64,000 nucleotides of DNA from Ramlibacter albus (GCF_014297445.1 NZ_JACORU010000001.1:1302001-1366000); one strand, 5' to 3'; shown: positions 8,503 to 16,847, counted from the first letter of the stretch. A program made the numbers and translations. Notes: generated by a model from the letters alone, not told the origin.

Positions 8503-9384
8503 ATGTTCAAACTGATTCGCCACCTCGTGCCCGCCGTCTCGCTGGGCGTCGTTGCCGCCGGCGCCGCCGCGCAAACGGCGCAAACGCCGCTGACGGTGAA
8601 GGTCTACAACGCCGATGCCAACAGCTTCCACGTGAATGCCGTCGTGGTCAGCGGCAAGACCGAAGCGCTTGTCATCGACACCGGCTTCACCCGTGCCGAC
8701 GCGCTGCGCGTCGCCGCGAACGTGCTGGACAGCGGCAAGACCCTCAAGACCATCTTCATCAGCAACGCCGACCCCGACTTCTACTTCGGCGCCGAGACGC
8801 TCAAAGCCGTGTTCCCGCAGGCGCAGGTGCTCGCGACGCCGGCCGTGCGCGAGAGGATCCAGTCCAAGCTCGCGGGCAAGGTCGCTTTCTGGGGCCCGAA
8901 GATGGGCGCTAACGCGCCGAACCAGCCTGTCGTGCCGGAGGCGATCACGGGCACGACGCTCACGGTTGACGGCGAGATGGTCGAAGTGCGCGGCACCACG
9001 GGCGCACTCGCTGCACGCCCCTATGTGTGGATCCCCTCGATCAAGGCCATCGCGGGCAACATCGCCGTCTTCAACAACCTGCACGTGTGGACCGCCGACA
9101 CGCAGACGCCGGCCGAGCGCCAGGCGTGGCTGGCGCAGCTCGACGAGATGCTGGCGCTCAAGCCCACGCTCGTGGTGCCCGGCCACATGGCGCCCGGCGC
9201 GGCGCTCGATGGGACTGCCATTACCTACACGCGCGACTACCTCAAGCGCTTCGAAGCCGAGCTTCCCAAGGCAGCGGGCAGCGCTGCGCTGATCGACACG
9301 ATGCAGCAGGCCTACCCGCAGGCGGGCCTGGGGATCGCGCTGGACATCGGCGCGAAAGTGAACAAGGGCGAGATGAAGTGGTGA
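8503..9384 (+). CDS. Metallo-beta-lactamase-fold protein, degenerate metal site
   Basis: A 293-residue exported protein: signal peptide in residues 1-24 (cleavage near AGAAAQ), then an MBL fold (VIDTGFTRADALR, LDSGKTLKTIFISNADPDFYFGAE split over residues about 75-105, LVVPGHMAPG). The canonical zinc motif HXHXDH reads NADPDF, and the later Asp ligand position reads AGNIAVF; only the His of VPGH remains clear. It may bind metal differently or have a non-hydrolytic role. It is divergent from the LysR gene at 7519 and probably controlled by it. Confidence 0.8.
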   Translation: MFKLIRHLVPAVSLGVVAAGAAAQTAQTPLTVKVYNADANSFHVNAVVVSGKTEALVIDTGFTRADALRVAANVLDSGKTLKTIFISNADPDFYFGAETLKAVFPQAQVLATPAVRERIQSKLAGKVAFWGPKMGANAPNQPVVPEAITGTTLTVDGEMVEVRGTTGALAARPYVWIPSIKAIAGNIAVFNNLHVWTADTQTPAERQAWLAQLDEMLALKPTLVVPGHMAPGAALDGTAITYTRDYLKRFEAELPKAAGSAALIDTMQQAYPQAGLGIALDIGAKVNKGEMKW

Positions 9385-9423
9385 GGCGCCGGTACGCTGA
9401 TATGCGCGTCCGGATTGGTGTAA

Positions 9424-9440
9424 AGTAAGGAATCCTTACT
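9424..9440. promoter_or_regulatory. Palindromic operator of the toxin-antitoxin pair
   Basis: AGTAAGGA-a-TCCTTACT is a perfect 17 bp palindrome, 12 bases before the GTG start of the AbrB-type gene. AbrB/MazE-type antitoxins bind palindromes of this kind over their own promoter, so this is the expected autoregulatory site. Confidence 0.6.
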
Positions 9441-9452
9441 CAAAGGGTAGCC

Positions 9453-9746
9453 GTGCTCGCGAAAATCACCTCCAAGAACCAGCTCACGCTGCCGAAAGCC
9501 GCCGTGGCTGCCGTCGGGGCCACCGAGTACTTCGACGTGGAGGTGCGCCAAGGCCAGATCGTCCTCACGCCGGTGCGAATCCAGCGCGGCGATGCGATTC
9601 GTGCCAAGCTCGAAGAGCTCGGTTTGACGGATGCCGACGTCGCCGACGCGGTGAGCTGGGCGCGCTCGGGTTCCACACAGCACATGGTTGCGGAGCCAAG
9701 GCCCGCATACGGCACTCCCACCAAGAAGCAGTCGCGTCGCAAATGA
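9453..9746 (+). CDS. AbrB/MazE-type antitoxin
   Basis: A 97-residue protein with an N-terminal swapped-hairpin AbrB domain (LAKITSKNQLTLPKAAVAAV, then a short acidic strand and IVLTPV, residues 2-42). The C-terminal half is less conserved and basic at its end, the part expected to wrap the toxin. The start is GTG at 9453, preceded by AAAGGG. The stop overlaps the ATG of the PIN gene (ATGA, 9743-9746), the usual antitoxin-first order. It would neutralise the toxin and repress the operon. Confidence 0.82.
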   Translation: MLAKITSKNQLTLPKAAVAAVGATEYFDVEVRQGQIVLTPVRIQRGDAIRAKLEELGLTDADVADAVSWARSGSTQHMVAEPRPAYGTPTKKQSRRK

Positions 9747-10180
9747 AAGCGGCACCTCGCGTGGTGCTCGACACGAATGTGGTGCTGTCCGCGCTGCTGT
9801 TCGGCGGGGGGACGGCGCGCCGCGTGCGAAGCAACTGGCAGTCGGGTGCCTTCGTGCCACTGGCGAGCCCGGAAACGGCGCGCGAGCTGGTGCGCGTGCT
9901 GGCGTACCCGAAGTTCAAGCTCGCCGGTAGCGAACAGGAGGAGCTGCTCGCCGACTACATCCCGCACGTGCAGGTGGTCCACATCGCGGACCCACCGCCG
10001 CAGGTGCCGCGCTGCCGTGATCCGTACGATGTCGCCTTCCTTCAGCTCGCAGTCGCCGGCAAGGCACAGATGATCGTGTCGGGCGACAAGGACCTGCTGG
10101 CGCTCGCAGGCGCCAAGGGCCTCTGCCCCATCCTCACGATCGATGCATTCTGCGGGCAGGTGCTCGGCGACGAAAGCTGA
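9743..10180 (+). CDS. PIN-domain toxin (putative ribonuclease)
   Basis: A 145-residue PIN protein of the PIN_3 type. Conserved acidic residues are present: Asp10 in VVLDTNVVLSALL, Glu in ASPETARELVRVL, Asp in RDPYDVAFLQLA and Asp in MIVSGDKDLLAL, which together would hold Mg2+ for RNA cleavage. It is translationally coupled to the AbrB-type antitoxin at 9453. The catalytic set looks complete, so the toxin is probably active. Confidence 0.83.
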   Translation: MKAAPRVVLDTNVVLSALLFGGGTARRVRSNWQSGAFVPLASPETARELVRVLAYPKFKLAGSEQEELLADYIPHVQVVHIADPPPQVPRCRDPYDVAFLQLAVAGKAQMIVSGDKDLLALAGAKGLCPILTIDAFCGQVLGDES

Positions 10181-10189
10181 AGCGAGACG

Positions 10190-10573
10190 CTACTTCGTCG
10201 CCGCCTTCGCAGCCGGCTTCGCGCCCTTCGGCTTGCGCGCCGCCTCGATCGCGGCGGCCTGCTCGGCATGCTTCTCGGCGCGCGAACGCCGGGCCTTCGG
10301 CTTCTTCACCTCGTCGTGCTTCTTGTCGGCCTTGGGCTTGTCCTTGGCCGTCGGGTGGTGCGTGCGCACCAGCCGGTCGAGCGCGCTCGGCCGCGGCAGC
10401 AGCGCCTGCGCCTTGCGCTTCTCGCGCTCTTCCTTGAGCTGCTTGCGCTCGTCGATGAGGGCCTGCTCCTCCTCGGTGGGCTGCTGGCTGGCGCCGCGGC
10501 TCATCATGGCGCGGTGCAGCGCCTGGCCGTTGCGGGCAATCCGCTTGCTCATCGATGCAGTACGAATCGGCAT
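10190..10573 (-). CDS. Small basic Lys/Ala-rich hypothetical protein
   Basis: A 127-residue, very basic, low-complexity protein. Residues about 40-65 form a charged helix (EEEQALIDERKQLKEEREKR), and the C-terminal third is built of Lys, Ala and Arg, ending KPAAKAATK. Such tails are seen in nucleic-acid-binding proteins, but no domain is recognised. The ATG at 10573 is well supported by AGGAGG seven bases upstream. It lies downstream of, and on the same strand as, the histidine kinase at 10606. Confidence 0.65.
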   Translation of the reverse strand: MPIRTASMSKRIARNGQALHRAMMSRGASQQPTEEEQALIDERKQLKEEREKRKAQALLPRPSALDRLVRTHHPTAKDKPKADKKHDEVKKPKARRSRAEKHAEQAAAIEAARKPKGAKPAAKAATK

Positions 10574-10605
10574 GTCGCGTACCTCCTGGTGGGCGGACAG
10601 CCACT

Positions 10606-11730
10606 TTAGGCGATGTCGGCCTTCGGCGCCAGCCGGCAGGGCAGCCGGATCATGAACTCGGAGCCCTTGCCGATGCCGCTGCTGCGCGCCTGCGCCACGC
10701 CGCCGTGCAGCTCGGCGATCTGGCTCACGATGGCCAGGCCCACGCCCAACCCGCCGGGCACGAGCTCGCTCGCGCGCCGCTCCTGCGTGAAGAGCTCGAA
10801 GATGCGGGACAGCGCATCGGGCGCGATGCCGATGCCGGTGTCCTGCACCCGCACGACGATGTCGTCCACCTCGCGCGTGGCCTTCACCCAGATCGAGCCG
10901 CCGCTGGGCGTGTACTTGATCGCATTGGTCAGCAGGTTCGAGACGGCCTGGCGCACGCGGTCGGCGTCGGCGACCAGCCGCAACGGCTGGGGCGGCAGCA
11001 CGCATTCCAGCTTCAGGCCGTGTGCGCTCGCCTCTTCGGACATCCCCGCGGCCGCTTCCTCCAGCAAGGTGCGGATGTCGAACTCCGTCGGCCGCAGCTC
11101 CAGCTTTTGGTGGTGCAGGCGCGAGACGTCCATCAGGTCGGCCGTCACGCGTTCGAGCACGCTGACCTGGTTGTCGATGATCTGCGCGAGTCTCTGGACG
11201 CGCTCGTCCTTGCCGCTCGCGGCCAGGATGGCAGCCGCATTCCTGATGGGCGCGAGCGGGTTGCGCAGCTCGTGCCCGAGCGTCTGCAGGTAGCTGCTGG
11301 TGCGCTGCATCGCGGCTTCCACGGCTTCGAGCTGGTTCTGGCGGTGCTCGGTGCTCATGCGCAGGTCCGTGCGGTCGCGCAGGATCTTGATGTAGCCGCA
11401 CAGTTCTCCCGAAGGTTCGCGCACGGCGGTGACCGTGCCCGACACCCAGATGCGGATGCCGTCCGCGCGCACGTGCCAGCGGTCGTCGTGCGAGAAGCTG
11501 TCGCGCCGTGCCACCTCCAGCTCGTGCCGGTCCAGGCCGAGCTGCAAGTCTTCCGCGACGAAGAGCGTCGAGGTGTCGCAGCCCACGATCTCCTGCTCGC
11601 GGTAGCCGAAGATCTCCTCCGCGCCGCCGTACCAGCCCACGATGCGTGCTTCGGGGTCGATCAGCACGATCGCGTGGTCGCGCAGGCACGGCAAGCCGAG
11701 CTCGAGGATGCGTTGGGCCTGTGCCGTCAC
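10606..11730 (-). CDS. PAS-domain sensor histidine kinase
   Basis: A 374-residue soluble kinase: PAS domain (residues about 10-125, VLIDPEARIVGWYGGAEEIFGY), dimerisation helix with the phospho-accepting His in LGHELRNPLAPI (about residue 153), then a HATPase_c domain with N box (NLLTNAIKY), G1 box (VQDTGIGI) and G2 box (GGLGVGLAIV). No membrane segment is seen, so it should sense a cytosolic signal. No response regulator gene is adjacent, so it is an orphan in this window. Confidence 0.88.
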   Translation of the reverse strand: MTAQAQRILELGLPCLRDHAIVLIDPEARIVGWYGGAEEIFGYREQEIVGCDTSTLFVAEDLQLGLDRHELEVARRDSFSHDDRWHVRADGIRIWVSGTVTAVREPSGELCGYIKILRDRTDLRMSTEHRQNQLEAVEAAMQRTSSYLQTLGHELRNPLAPIRNAAAILAASGKDERVQRLAQIIDNQVSVLERVTADLMDVSRLHHQKLELRPTEFDIRTLLEEAAAGMSEEASAHGLKLECVLPPQPLRLVADADRVRQAVSNLLTNAIKYTPSGGSIWVKATREVDDIVVRVQDTGIGIAPDALSRIFELFTQERRASELVPGGLGVGLAIVSQIAELHGGVAQARSSGIGKGSEFMIRLPCRLAPKADIA

Positions 11731-12092
11731 CTGCGCAGTCTGCGGTGCGTCTCAGCAGCGGGTGGTGGGCCGCCGCTGGGTTCCGGCGTCGGACGCTACA
11801 TACAAACCCGGCCTGCCTCGCAAAAGGTTGGCGCCGCCCCACTTGCGCGGGAGCGGCGCCTTCGCGCCATTGGCCTGGCGCTACAGATGCGCTCGGGGGC
11901 GCATCCTTGAACCGGTGGCACCTTGTCGTTGTTCTTGTGCCTCGTTGTTTGCAGTATGCGCCTCGCCACCCCGCTGACGTTGTCGCCGGTCAAGAAACCT
12001 GCGCCGCCGCGCGCGGCATGGTGCAGTACGCCGAAAGTGCGTCTCGGGTCATCCCGGTTGGTGCCGCGGCCCGCCTGCGTTGAAATGAGCCC
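11731..12092. other. Intergenic region with a strong stem-loop
   Basis: This 362-base gap separates divergent genes and holds no convincing coding frame. It contains a perfect hairpin, GGCGCCGC-N15-GCGGCGCC at 11830-11860; read on the minus strand it is followed by CCTTTT, giving a terminator-like form without any minus-strand gene upstream of it. The stretch before 12093 should contain the promoter of the downstream operon, but no clear boxes were found. Confidence 0.5.
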
Positions 12093-12950
12093 ATGCAATC
12101 CCTCGCCCAACGCCTGCGCCAGCCCGGCCTCATCGCCGCGCCCGGCGTCTACGACATGGTCTCGCTGCGTCTTGCTTCCACCTTCGGCTTCGACGCGCTG
12201 TACATGACCGGCTTCGGCACCGTCGCCAGCCACCTCGGCCTGCCGGACGCAGGCATTGCCACTTACACGGACATGGTGCAGCGCGTCGGCGCCATGGCCC
12301 GGATGGCGGGCGCGCCGCTGATTGCGGACGGCGACACAGGGTACGGCGGGCTGCTCAACGTGCAGCACACGGTGCGCGGCTACGAAGCGGCGGGCGCGGC
12401 GGCCATCCAGCTGGAGGACCAGGAATTTCCCAAGAAGTGCGGCCACACGCCGGGCCGGCGCGTGGTGCCGATGCAGGACATGGTGCGCAAGATCCGCGTC
12501 GCGTGCGAGTCGCGATCGAGCAAGGACTTCCTCATCATCGCGCGCACGGACGCGCGCACGTCGCTCGGGCTCGACGAAGCGCTGCGGCGCGCGCACGCGT
12601 ATGCCGAAGCGGGCGCGGACATCCTCTTCGTGGAGTCGCCCGAAAGCGTGGAAGAGATGGAGCGCATCGGCCGAGAGGCGGGCAAGCCGCTCGTGGCCAA
12701 CATGGTCGAAGGCGGGCGCACGCCCGTGCTGACTATGCCGCAGCTCGAAGCCATCGGCTACCGCATCGCGATTTTCCCCGTGACGGCGCTGCTCGCGGCC
12801 GCGGAGGCGATGCGTGCGGCGTACTCGCACATTCGCGCACAGGGTTCGTCCGAAGGCATGGCGGTGCCGCTCATGCCCTTCGGCGACATGACGAAGCTGA
12901 TGGGCTTCGAGCAGGTGTGGGACTTCGACCGCCAGCATGCGGAAGACTGA
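12093..12950 (+). CDS. Isocitrate lyase/PEP mutase superfamily enzyme
   Basis: A 285-residue TIM-barrel enzyme. The metal-binding segment DGDTGYG (79-85) and the catalytic loop KKCGH (114-118) are intact; the Cys is the general acid in C-C bond-breaking members such as methylisocitrate lyase, oxaloacetate decarboxylase and related 2-hydroxy/dimethylmalate lyases. The substrate cannot be fixed from sequence. It is followed 19 bp later by a Bug-type solute receptor, so a di- or tricarboxylate taken up by that system is a reasonable guess. Confidence 0.85.
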   Translation: MQSLAQRLRQPGLIAAPGVYDMVSLRLASTFGFDALYMTGFGTVASHLGLPDAGIATYTDMVQRVGAMARMAGAPLIADGDTGYGGLLNVQHTVRGYEAAGAAAIQLEDQEFPKKCGHTPGRRVVPMQDMVRKIRVACESRSSKDFLIIARTDARTSLGLDEALRRAHAYAEAGADILFVESPESVEEMERIGREAGKPLVANMVEGGRTPVLTMPQLEAIGYRIAIFPVTALLAAAEAMRAAYSHIRAQGSSEGMAVPLMPFGDMTKLMGFEQVWDFDRQHAED

Positions 12951-12969
12951 AGACAACAAGGAGACAGGC

Positions 12970-13962
12970 ATGACACACGAATCTCCGGCGCGCAGGCGCT
13001 GGCTCGCCGCCGCGCTGCTCGCGGCCACCGCACTCGCGCCCCTGGCCGCCAACGCGCAGGGCGCGTGGCCCGCGAAGCCGATCCGGCTGGTGGTGCCGTT
13101 CACGCCGGGTGGCGTCACCGACACGAGCGCGCGCGTGGTGGCGGAGTTCCTGGGCCGCCGCCTCGGCCAACAGGTGGTGGTGGACAACAAGCCGGGCGCG
13201 TCCGGCAACATCGGCATGGCCCTGGTGAAGGACGCGCCGCCGGACGGCTACACCCTGGCCCTCGCGTTCGACGGCACGATGGTGATCAACCCGCACGTGT
13301 TCGCGAAGCTGCCGTTCGACACGCTCAAGGACTTCACGTCCATCGGCAAGATCGGCAACGCGACGCTCATCCTCGTCGCGAACCCGAATGCGCCGGTCAA
13401 GAGCATGGCGGACCTCGTGGCCGTGTCGAAGGCCACGCAAGGCGGCCTCTCGTTCGGAACCTCCGGCACCGGTGGCACGCCGCACATCGCGGGCGAGCTG
13501 CTGAAGATGCGCACCGGCGCCAACCTCGTGCACGTGCCGTACAAGGGCGGCGGGCAGGCGCTCACCGACGTCATCGGCGGCAGCATCCCGCTCGTGTACA
13601 CGGCCGTGGCAGGCGCGCATGGATTCGTCAAGGACGGCAAGGTGCGCGCACTCGCGGTGTCCAGCGCGAAGCGTTCGCCGTCGCTGCCCGACGTGCCGAC
13701 GTTCATCGAGTCCGGCATCGCGGACTTCGTGGTGGATTCGTGGGTGGGCCTGCTCGCGCCGGCCCATCTGCCGCCCGCGATCGCCACGCGGCTCAACCAG
13801 GAGCTCAACGCTGTGCTCGCCGACCCGGAGGCGCAAGGCAAGCTGCGCACGCTCGGCATCGAGGCTTCACCCGGCACTGCGGCCGAGTTCCGCGACGAGA
13901 TGGCGCGCGACCTCGCGCGCTATGGCGCCGTCGTGAAGGCCGCCGGCATCAAGGTGGAGTAA
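12970..13962 (+). CDS. Tripartite tricarboxylate transporter receptor (Bug family)
   Basis: A 330-residue periplasmic binding protein with an Ala-rich signal peptide (residues 1-30, cleavage after ANAQ/A) and family motifs: WPAKPIRLVVPFTPGG, VDNKPGASGNIG and HVPYKGGGQALTDVIGG. The start is supported by AAGGAG seven bases upstream. No TctA or TctB membrane genes are nearby, as is common for Bug genes in Burkholderiales, which have many orphan receptors. Probably in an operon with the lyase at 12093. Confidence 0.9.
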   Translation: MTHESPARRRWLAAALLAATALAPLAANAQGAWPAKPIRLVVPFTPGGVTDTSARVVAEFLGRRLGQQVVVDNKPGASGNIGMALVKDAPPDGYTLALAFDGTMVINPHVFAKLPFDTLKDFTSIGKIGNATLILVANPNAPVKSMADLVAVSKATQGGLSFGTSGTGGTPHIAGELLKMRTGANLVHVPYKGGGQALTDVIGGSIPLVYTAVAGAHGFVKDGKVRALAVSSAKRSPSLPDVPTFIESGIADFVVDSWVGLLAPAHLPPAIATRLNQELNAVLADPEAQGKLRTLGIEASPGTAAEFRDEMARDLARYGAVVKAAGIKVE

Positions 13963-13966
13963 GGCC

Positions 13967-14731
13967 TCAGGCCTTCAGCTGCGCGACGAGCTGCCGCGCT
14001 TCCTGCGCGCCGGCCCGCGCGTTGCGGATGTGGCGCTGCGTTTCGACCGGCAGCTCGTCGGCGTTCTGGCCGTCCCACTTGTTGCGGCCCTTGATCGACA
14101 GGTTGTAGTAGATCGAGACGCCTTCGCGCACCTTCAGGGCGTGCTGCTCGGGCGAGAGCTTCAGGCCCGCAACGCGCCCGGACGCCCACTCGGCCGCGTC
14201 ACGCATGTAGCGCGCGGCGCCGTAGACGGCTTGCACGGGGTCGCTCGGGTCTTCGATGCCGTAGGCCTTCGCGGTGCGCGGCTCGAACTGCGCAAGGCCG
14301 AGGTTGGGCGTGCCGTCCTTGCTGGCGCCGGTGCGCTGCACCCACGAGGTCTCGGCTTCGATGATGCCGTACACGTCTTCGTACGTAAGGCCGACCTCAT
14401 GCAGGCCTGCCTCTTCGGCAGCGGCCTGGGCCAGCAGGATGCGGGATGCCTCATCGAGCGTCTGCACGGGCTTGCCGCCCCACTTGATCGTGTCGGTCTT
14501 CAGTTGCGCGCGCACGGTCTCGACATCCGTGGACTCGAGGTCGATCGCGGCCGGCGTGGCGGGCTTCAGGGCCGCGACCGCGGCGGCAGCGGTGACCGTT
14601 TTCACAACGGGGAACGACGCGACAGGTGCCACCGCAGAGCCATCGCTACCTTGGCTCGTCAGCGGCAGGGAAGCCAGCGCGGCGAGGGTGAGGGCGGCAG
14701 AGGCAACGAAGGTCTTCTTGAGGCAGGGCAT
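13967..14731 (-). CDS. Lytic transglycosylase SLT-domain protein
   Basis: A 254-residue exported protein with a signal peptide (MPCLKKTFVASAALTLAALA), an Ala/Val-rich linker, and a lysozyme-like SLT domain: the catalytic Glu lies in YGIIEAETSW, followed by GLAQFEPRTAKAYG. These enzymes cut peptidoglycan glycan strands to give anhydromuropeptides. I prefer the ATG at 14731 over the ATG 36 bases upstream because it directly begins a classical signal sequence. Confidence 0.8.
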   Translation of the reverse strand: MPCLKKTFVASAALTLAALASLPLTSQGSDGSAVAPVASFPVVKTVTAAAAVAALKPATPAAIDLESTDVETVRAQLKTDTIKWGGKPVQTLDEASRILLAQAAAEEAGLHEVGLTYEDVYGIIEAETSWVQRTGASKDGTPNLGLAQFEPRTAKAYGIEDPSDPVQAVYGAARYMRDAAEWASGRVAGLKLSPEQHALKVREGVSIYYNLSIKGRNKWDGQNADELPVETQRHIRNARAGAQEARQLVAQLKA

Positions 14732-14843
14732 GTGTCGGACGGTCTTGATCAGCGTGTAGGAGGACACTGATAGAGCGGTAGGACACGGGGGAGTTCTAGC
14801 TCAGCGTGCGTCAAATTCACGTTTTGCGGCGCCGCAAGCGGCG

Positions 14844-15164
14844 CTATCGGCAGTGGTAGATGCGCACGCGCGGGTCGCCGTCGTGGCTCACCGCGAATGC
14901 GTCGATGCAGCCCGTGTCCGGATCGATGCCGTACACGACGACGAACCCCGGCGGGTTGCCGCCGCCCGGGATCTGCATCACCAGCACAGGCCTGCCCTTG
15001 GCCGCAACGAGCTCGGAAAGCGTGTGGTTCTGCCACACGCTGTTCATCGCCGTCTCGCGCGCCTGGCGCGCCATGGGCGAGCTCAGGCCCATGAGCGGAT
15101 GCTCCGCGGGCGGCGCGTGCCGGCACGCGGCCAGCGGCAACACGGCAACGCAAATCCATCGCAT
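14844..15164 (-). CDS. Small lipoprotein, unknown function
   Basis: A 106-residue protein with a lipobox (VLPLAAC, Cys at about 14), so it is likely anchored in a membrane after export. The mature part contains a conserved-looking core (GRPVLVMQIPGGGNPPGFVVVYGI) and ends in IYHCR, suggesting a small folded domain with one further cysteine pair possible. No family is recognised. The ATG at 15164 is chosen because it places the lipobox correctly; a longer form from 15275 would bury the signal. Confidence 0.65.
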   Translation of the reverse strand: MRWICVAVLPLAACRHAPPAEHPLMGLSSPMARQARETAMNSVWQNHTLSELVAAKGRPVLVMQIPGGGNPPGFVVVYGIDPDTGCIDAFAVSHDGDPRVRIYHCR

Positions 15165-15205
15165 GACTGCACTGCGATCCATGCAGGCATTGGAGCAGAA
15201 GCCCA

Positions 15206-15221
15206 TTCCCAATTGCAGGAA
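15206..15221. promoter_or_regulatory. Candidate activator site upstream of cytochrome c5 gene
   Basis: TTCCCAATTGCAGGAA is a 16 bp dyad (TTCC-N8-GGAA) centred about 80 bp upstream of the sigma-54 site at 15294. Similar dyads lie at 19172-19187 and 34129-34144, also ahead of sigma-54 sites. It is a candidate enhancer for the regulator encoded at 39162. Confidence 0.45.
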
Positions 15222-15293
15222 AGCGCCCGGATGTTTTCCCAGCGCAAACATGGCGCGCCACGGTGCATCAAGCACTTAGCGGCGTATCGCGCT

Positions 15294-15309
15294 CGGCATG
15301 CGTATTGCA
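15294..15309 (+). promoter_or_regulatory. Sigma-54 promoter (-24/-12), cytochrome c5 gene
   Basis: CGGCATG-CGTA-TTGCA matches the TGGCACG-N4-TTGCA consensus with exact GG-N10-GC spacing; the -12 half is perfect. The predicted start is near 15320, 27 bases before the ATG at 15347. Confidence 0.65.
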
Positions 15310-15346
15310 TCGAACGGGCTATTTCAACCCTGATGGAGCTTCCCCC

Positions 15347-15652
15347 ATGAAATTCGCAGTTCAAGCCCTCGTTGCCGCCGTGGCGCTCGGCGCCGGTGTG
15401 ACGGCGATGGCCGCCGACGGCAAGGCCGTCTACGAGAAGACGTGCGTCGCGTGCCACGCGGCCGGCGTCGCCAACGCGCCGAAGCTCGGCGACAAGGCCG
15501 CCTGGGCCCCGCGAGTGGCCACGGGCAAGGCCGCGCTCGTCGCGTCCGTGAAGACCGGCAAGGGCGCGATGCCCCCGAAGGCCGGCAACGCCGCGCTGAC
15601 GGACGACGAGATCACCGCCGCCGTCGACTTCATGCTCGGTTCGGTCAAGTAA
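15347..15652 (+). CDS. Cytochrome c5-type monohaem protein
   Basis: A 101-residue periplasmic cytochrome. After a signal peptide (residues 1-22, ending AMA) comes one haem site, CVACH, and the axial methionine is expected in GAMPPKAG. Size and layout match the c5/class IE electron carriers of betaproteobacteria. A near copy is fused to a three-haem domain in the protein encoded at 23506. It has its own sigma-54 promoter and terminator, so it is a single-gene unit at the edge of the cytochrome locus, probably the mobile periplasmic carrier. Confidence 0.9.
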   Translation: MKFAVQALVAAVALGAGVTAMAADGKAVYEKTCVACHAAGVANAPKLGDKAAWAPRVATGKAALVASVKTGKGAMPPKAGNAALTDDEITAAVDFMLGSVK

Positions 15653-15678
15653 GCACATTCCAAGCGAGCCCGGAATTT

Positions 15679-15705
15679 GCCCGCCTCACCGGCGGGCATT
15701 TTTTT
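15679..15705 (+). terminator. Rho-independent terminator
   Basis: GCCCGCC-tcacc-GGCGGGC followed by CA and a run of seven T residues. It ends the cytochrome c5 transcript between convergent genes. Confidence 0.85.
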
Positions 15706-15719
15706 GACCGGCGTCAAGC

Positions 15720-16847
15720 TCAGTTCGGGACCGGGTGAAAGGCCTTGGCGATATAGGCGACCAGGGCGTCGATGTCTTCCTTCGGCATCACGCCGTTCCA
15801 CGCCGGCATCGACGTGCCCGGCAGGCCCTGCGAGATGGACCGCGCAAGGCGCTCGCGCGTCATGCCCTTCATCTCGTCGCTGCTGGTCAGGTCGCGCGGG
15901 TGCGGCTCGAGGAAGCTGCCGATCCAGCTCTTGCTCGTGCCGTCGGCGGCGTGGCAGAACGCGCAGTTCTTCTGGAACAGGTGCTCGCCGCGCAGCTCCT
16001 TCGCGCTCGGGTTCTTCATCGCGGGCGCCTTGTCATGGACGAGGAAGGTCTGCGCGACGGGGTCGCCCGCGTGCGGCTTGCGAACGGGCACGCTGCCGTC
16101 GGGCTCCGAGAACGTGTGCGTCGCCGGCCGCTGCGGATGCGCGGCGCCCTGCGGCGCGGAGCGCGGCACGTCCTGGTGGCAGCTGGTGCAGTACGCGTCG
16201 CGCGGGTAGGAAACCGCGCGGGACTCCCAGACGGTGCCGGGCGTCTCCACGCGCCCATGGTCGTGGCAGGTGATGCACGCGGTCATGAAGAGTCGCTTGC
16301 CCTTCTGCTGCGTCTCGTCGAGCTTGTCCCACGGCGTGTCGATGGCGATGTCGCCGCGCGCGAACGGGAAGGCCACCGCGTTGCGCTCGTGGTTGGGCCA
16401 GCCGTTTTCCGCGGTGTGGTACTGCGTGTTGACGGCCTTGTTCCTCATGAACTCGTGCCGCACGAACTCGGTCACGGCGTGCATGTCCTGCGGCGAGATG
16501 ATGCCCACGAAGCTCTTCATCGCGGTGCCGGGGCGGCCGTCCTTCAGCGCGCTCATCATGCGCTCGTAGGTCAACGTGTCGCCCGACACTTGCGTGAAGT
16601 CGCGCGGCTTGGGGTCGAGGTAGCTCGTGGCGAGCGTCTTCGCGTCGCCGGAGTAGCCGTGGCAGAAGTAGCAGCGGTAGTTCCAGACCTTGCGGCCCTG
16701 CTCCAGCACTTCGGCGCTCACCGGCACGGCGGGCGCAGCGCCGCGCACGGCGGCATGCACGGGCTGCTCCTGGCCGCAGCCGGTGAGCAGCCAGGCGGCA
16801 CCCAGTGCGGCGAGCGCAGCGAGTGCCCTACTTCTTCTTCGCGACAT
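15720..16847 (-). CDS. Tetrahaem c-type cytochrome lipoprotein
   Basis: A 375-residue exported protein with a lipobox (WLLTGCGQE) and four haem sites: CYFCH, CITCH, CTSCH and CAFCH. The first and last lie in class I cytochrome domains of the same type (both followed by PRDFT/PRDLT and a GTAM or GTSM-PAW Met-ligand loop); the middle pair lies in an unrelated segment. The start at 16847 gives the lipoprotein signal and a 20 bp overlap with the triple-haem gene upstream. It is the second gene of a sigma-54-dependent operon and probably carries electrons in the periplasm at a membrane surface. Confidence 0.85.
   Translation of the reverse strand: MSRRRSRALAALAALGAAWLLTGCGQEQPVHAAVRGAAPAVPVSAEVLEQGRKVWNYRCYFCHGYSGDAKTLATSYLDPKPRDFTQVSGDTLTYERMMSALKDGRPGTAMKSFVGIISPQDMHAVTEFVRHEFMRNKAVNTQYHTAENGWPNHERNAVAFPFARGDIAIDTPWDKLDETQQKGKRLFMTACITCHDHGRVETPGTVWESRAVSYPRDAYCTSCHQDVPRSAPQGAAHPQRPATHTFSEPDGSVPVRKPHAGDPVAQTFLVHDKAPAMKNPSAKELRGEHLFQKNCAFCHAADGTSKSWIGSFLEPHPRDLTSSDEMKGMTRERLARSISQGLPGTSMPAWNGVMPKEDIDALVAYIAKAFHPVPN

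Noticed and set aside
10574..11842. Long open frame joining the small basic protein to sequence across the histidine kinase
   Set aside because: It is a GC-bias shadow of the kinase gene; the kinase frame has complete PAS, HisKA and HATPase motifs.
11923..12207. Small plus-strand ORF in the gap before 12093
   Set aside because: It overlaps the lyase gene in another frame, is rich in Pro, Ser, Cys and Arg with no domain, and has no ribosome site.
15704..15717. TTGACCGGCGTCAA as an FNR-type box
   Set aside because: It lies between the 3' ends of two convergent genes and overlaps the terminator T run, so no promoter can be served.
16425..16470. Possible frameshift in the tetrahaem cytochrome gene because its middle differs from its ends
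   Set aside because: The frame is open throughout with continuous codon bias and all four haem motifs; the middle is simply a different domain.
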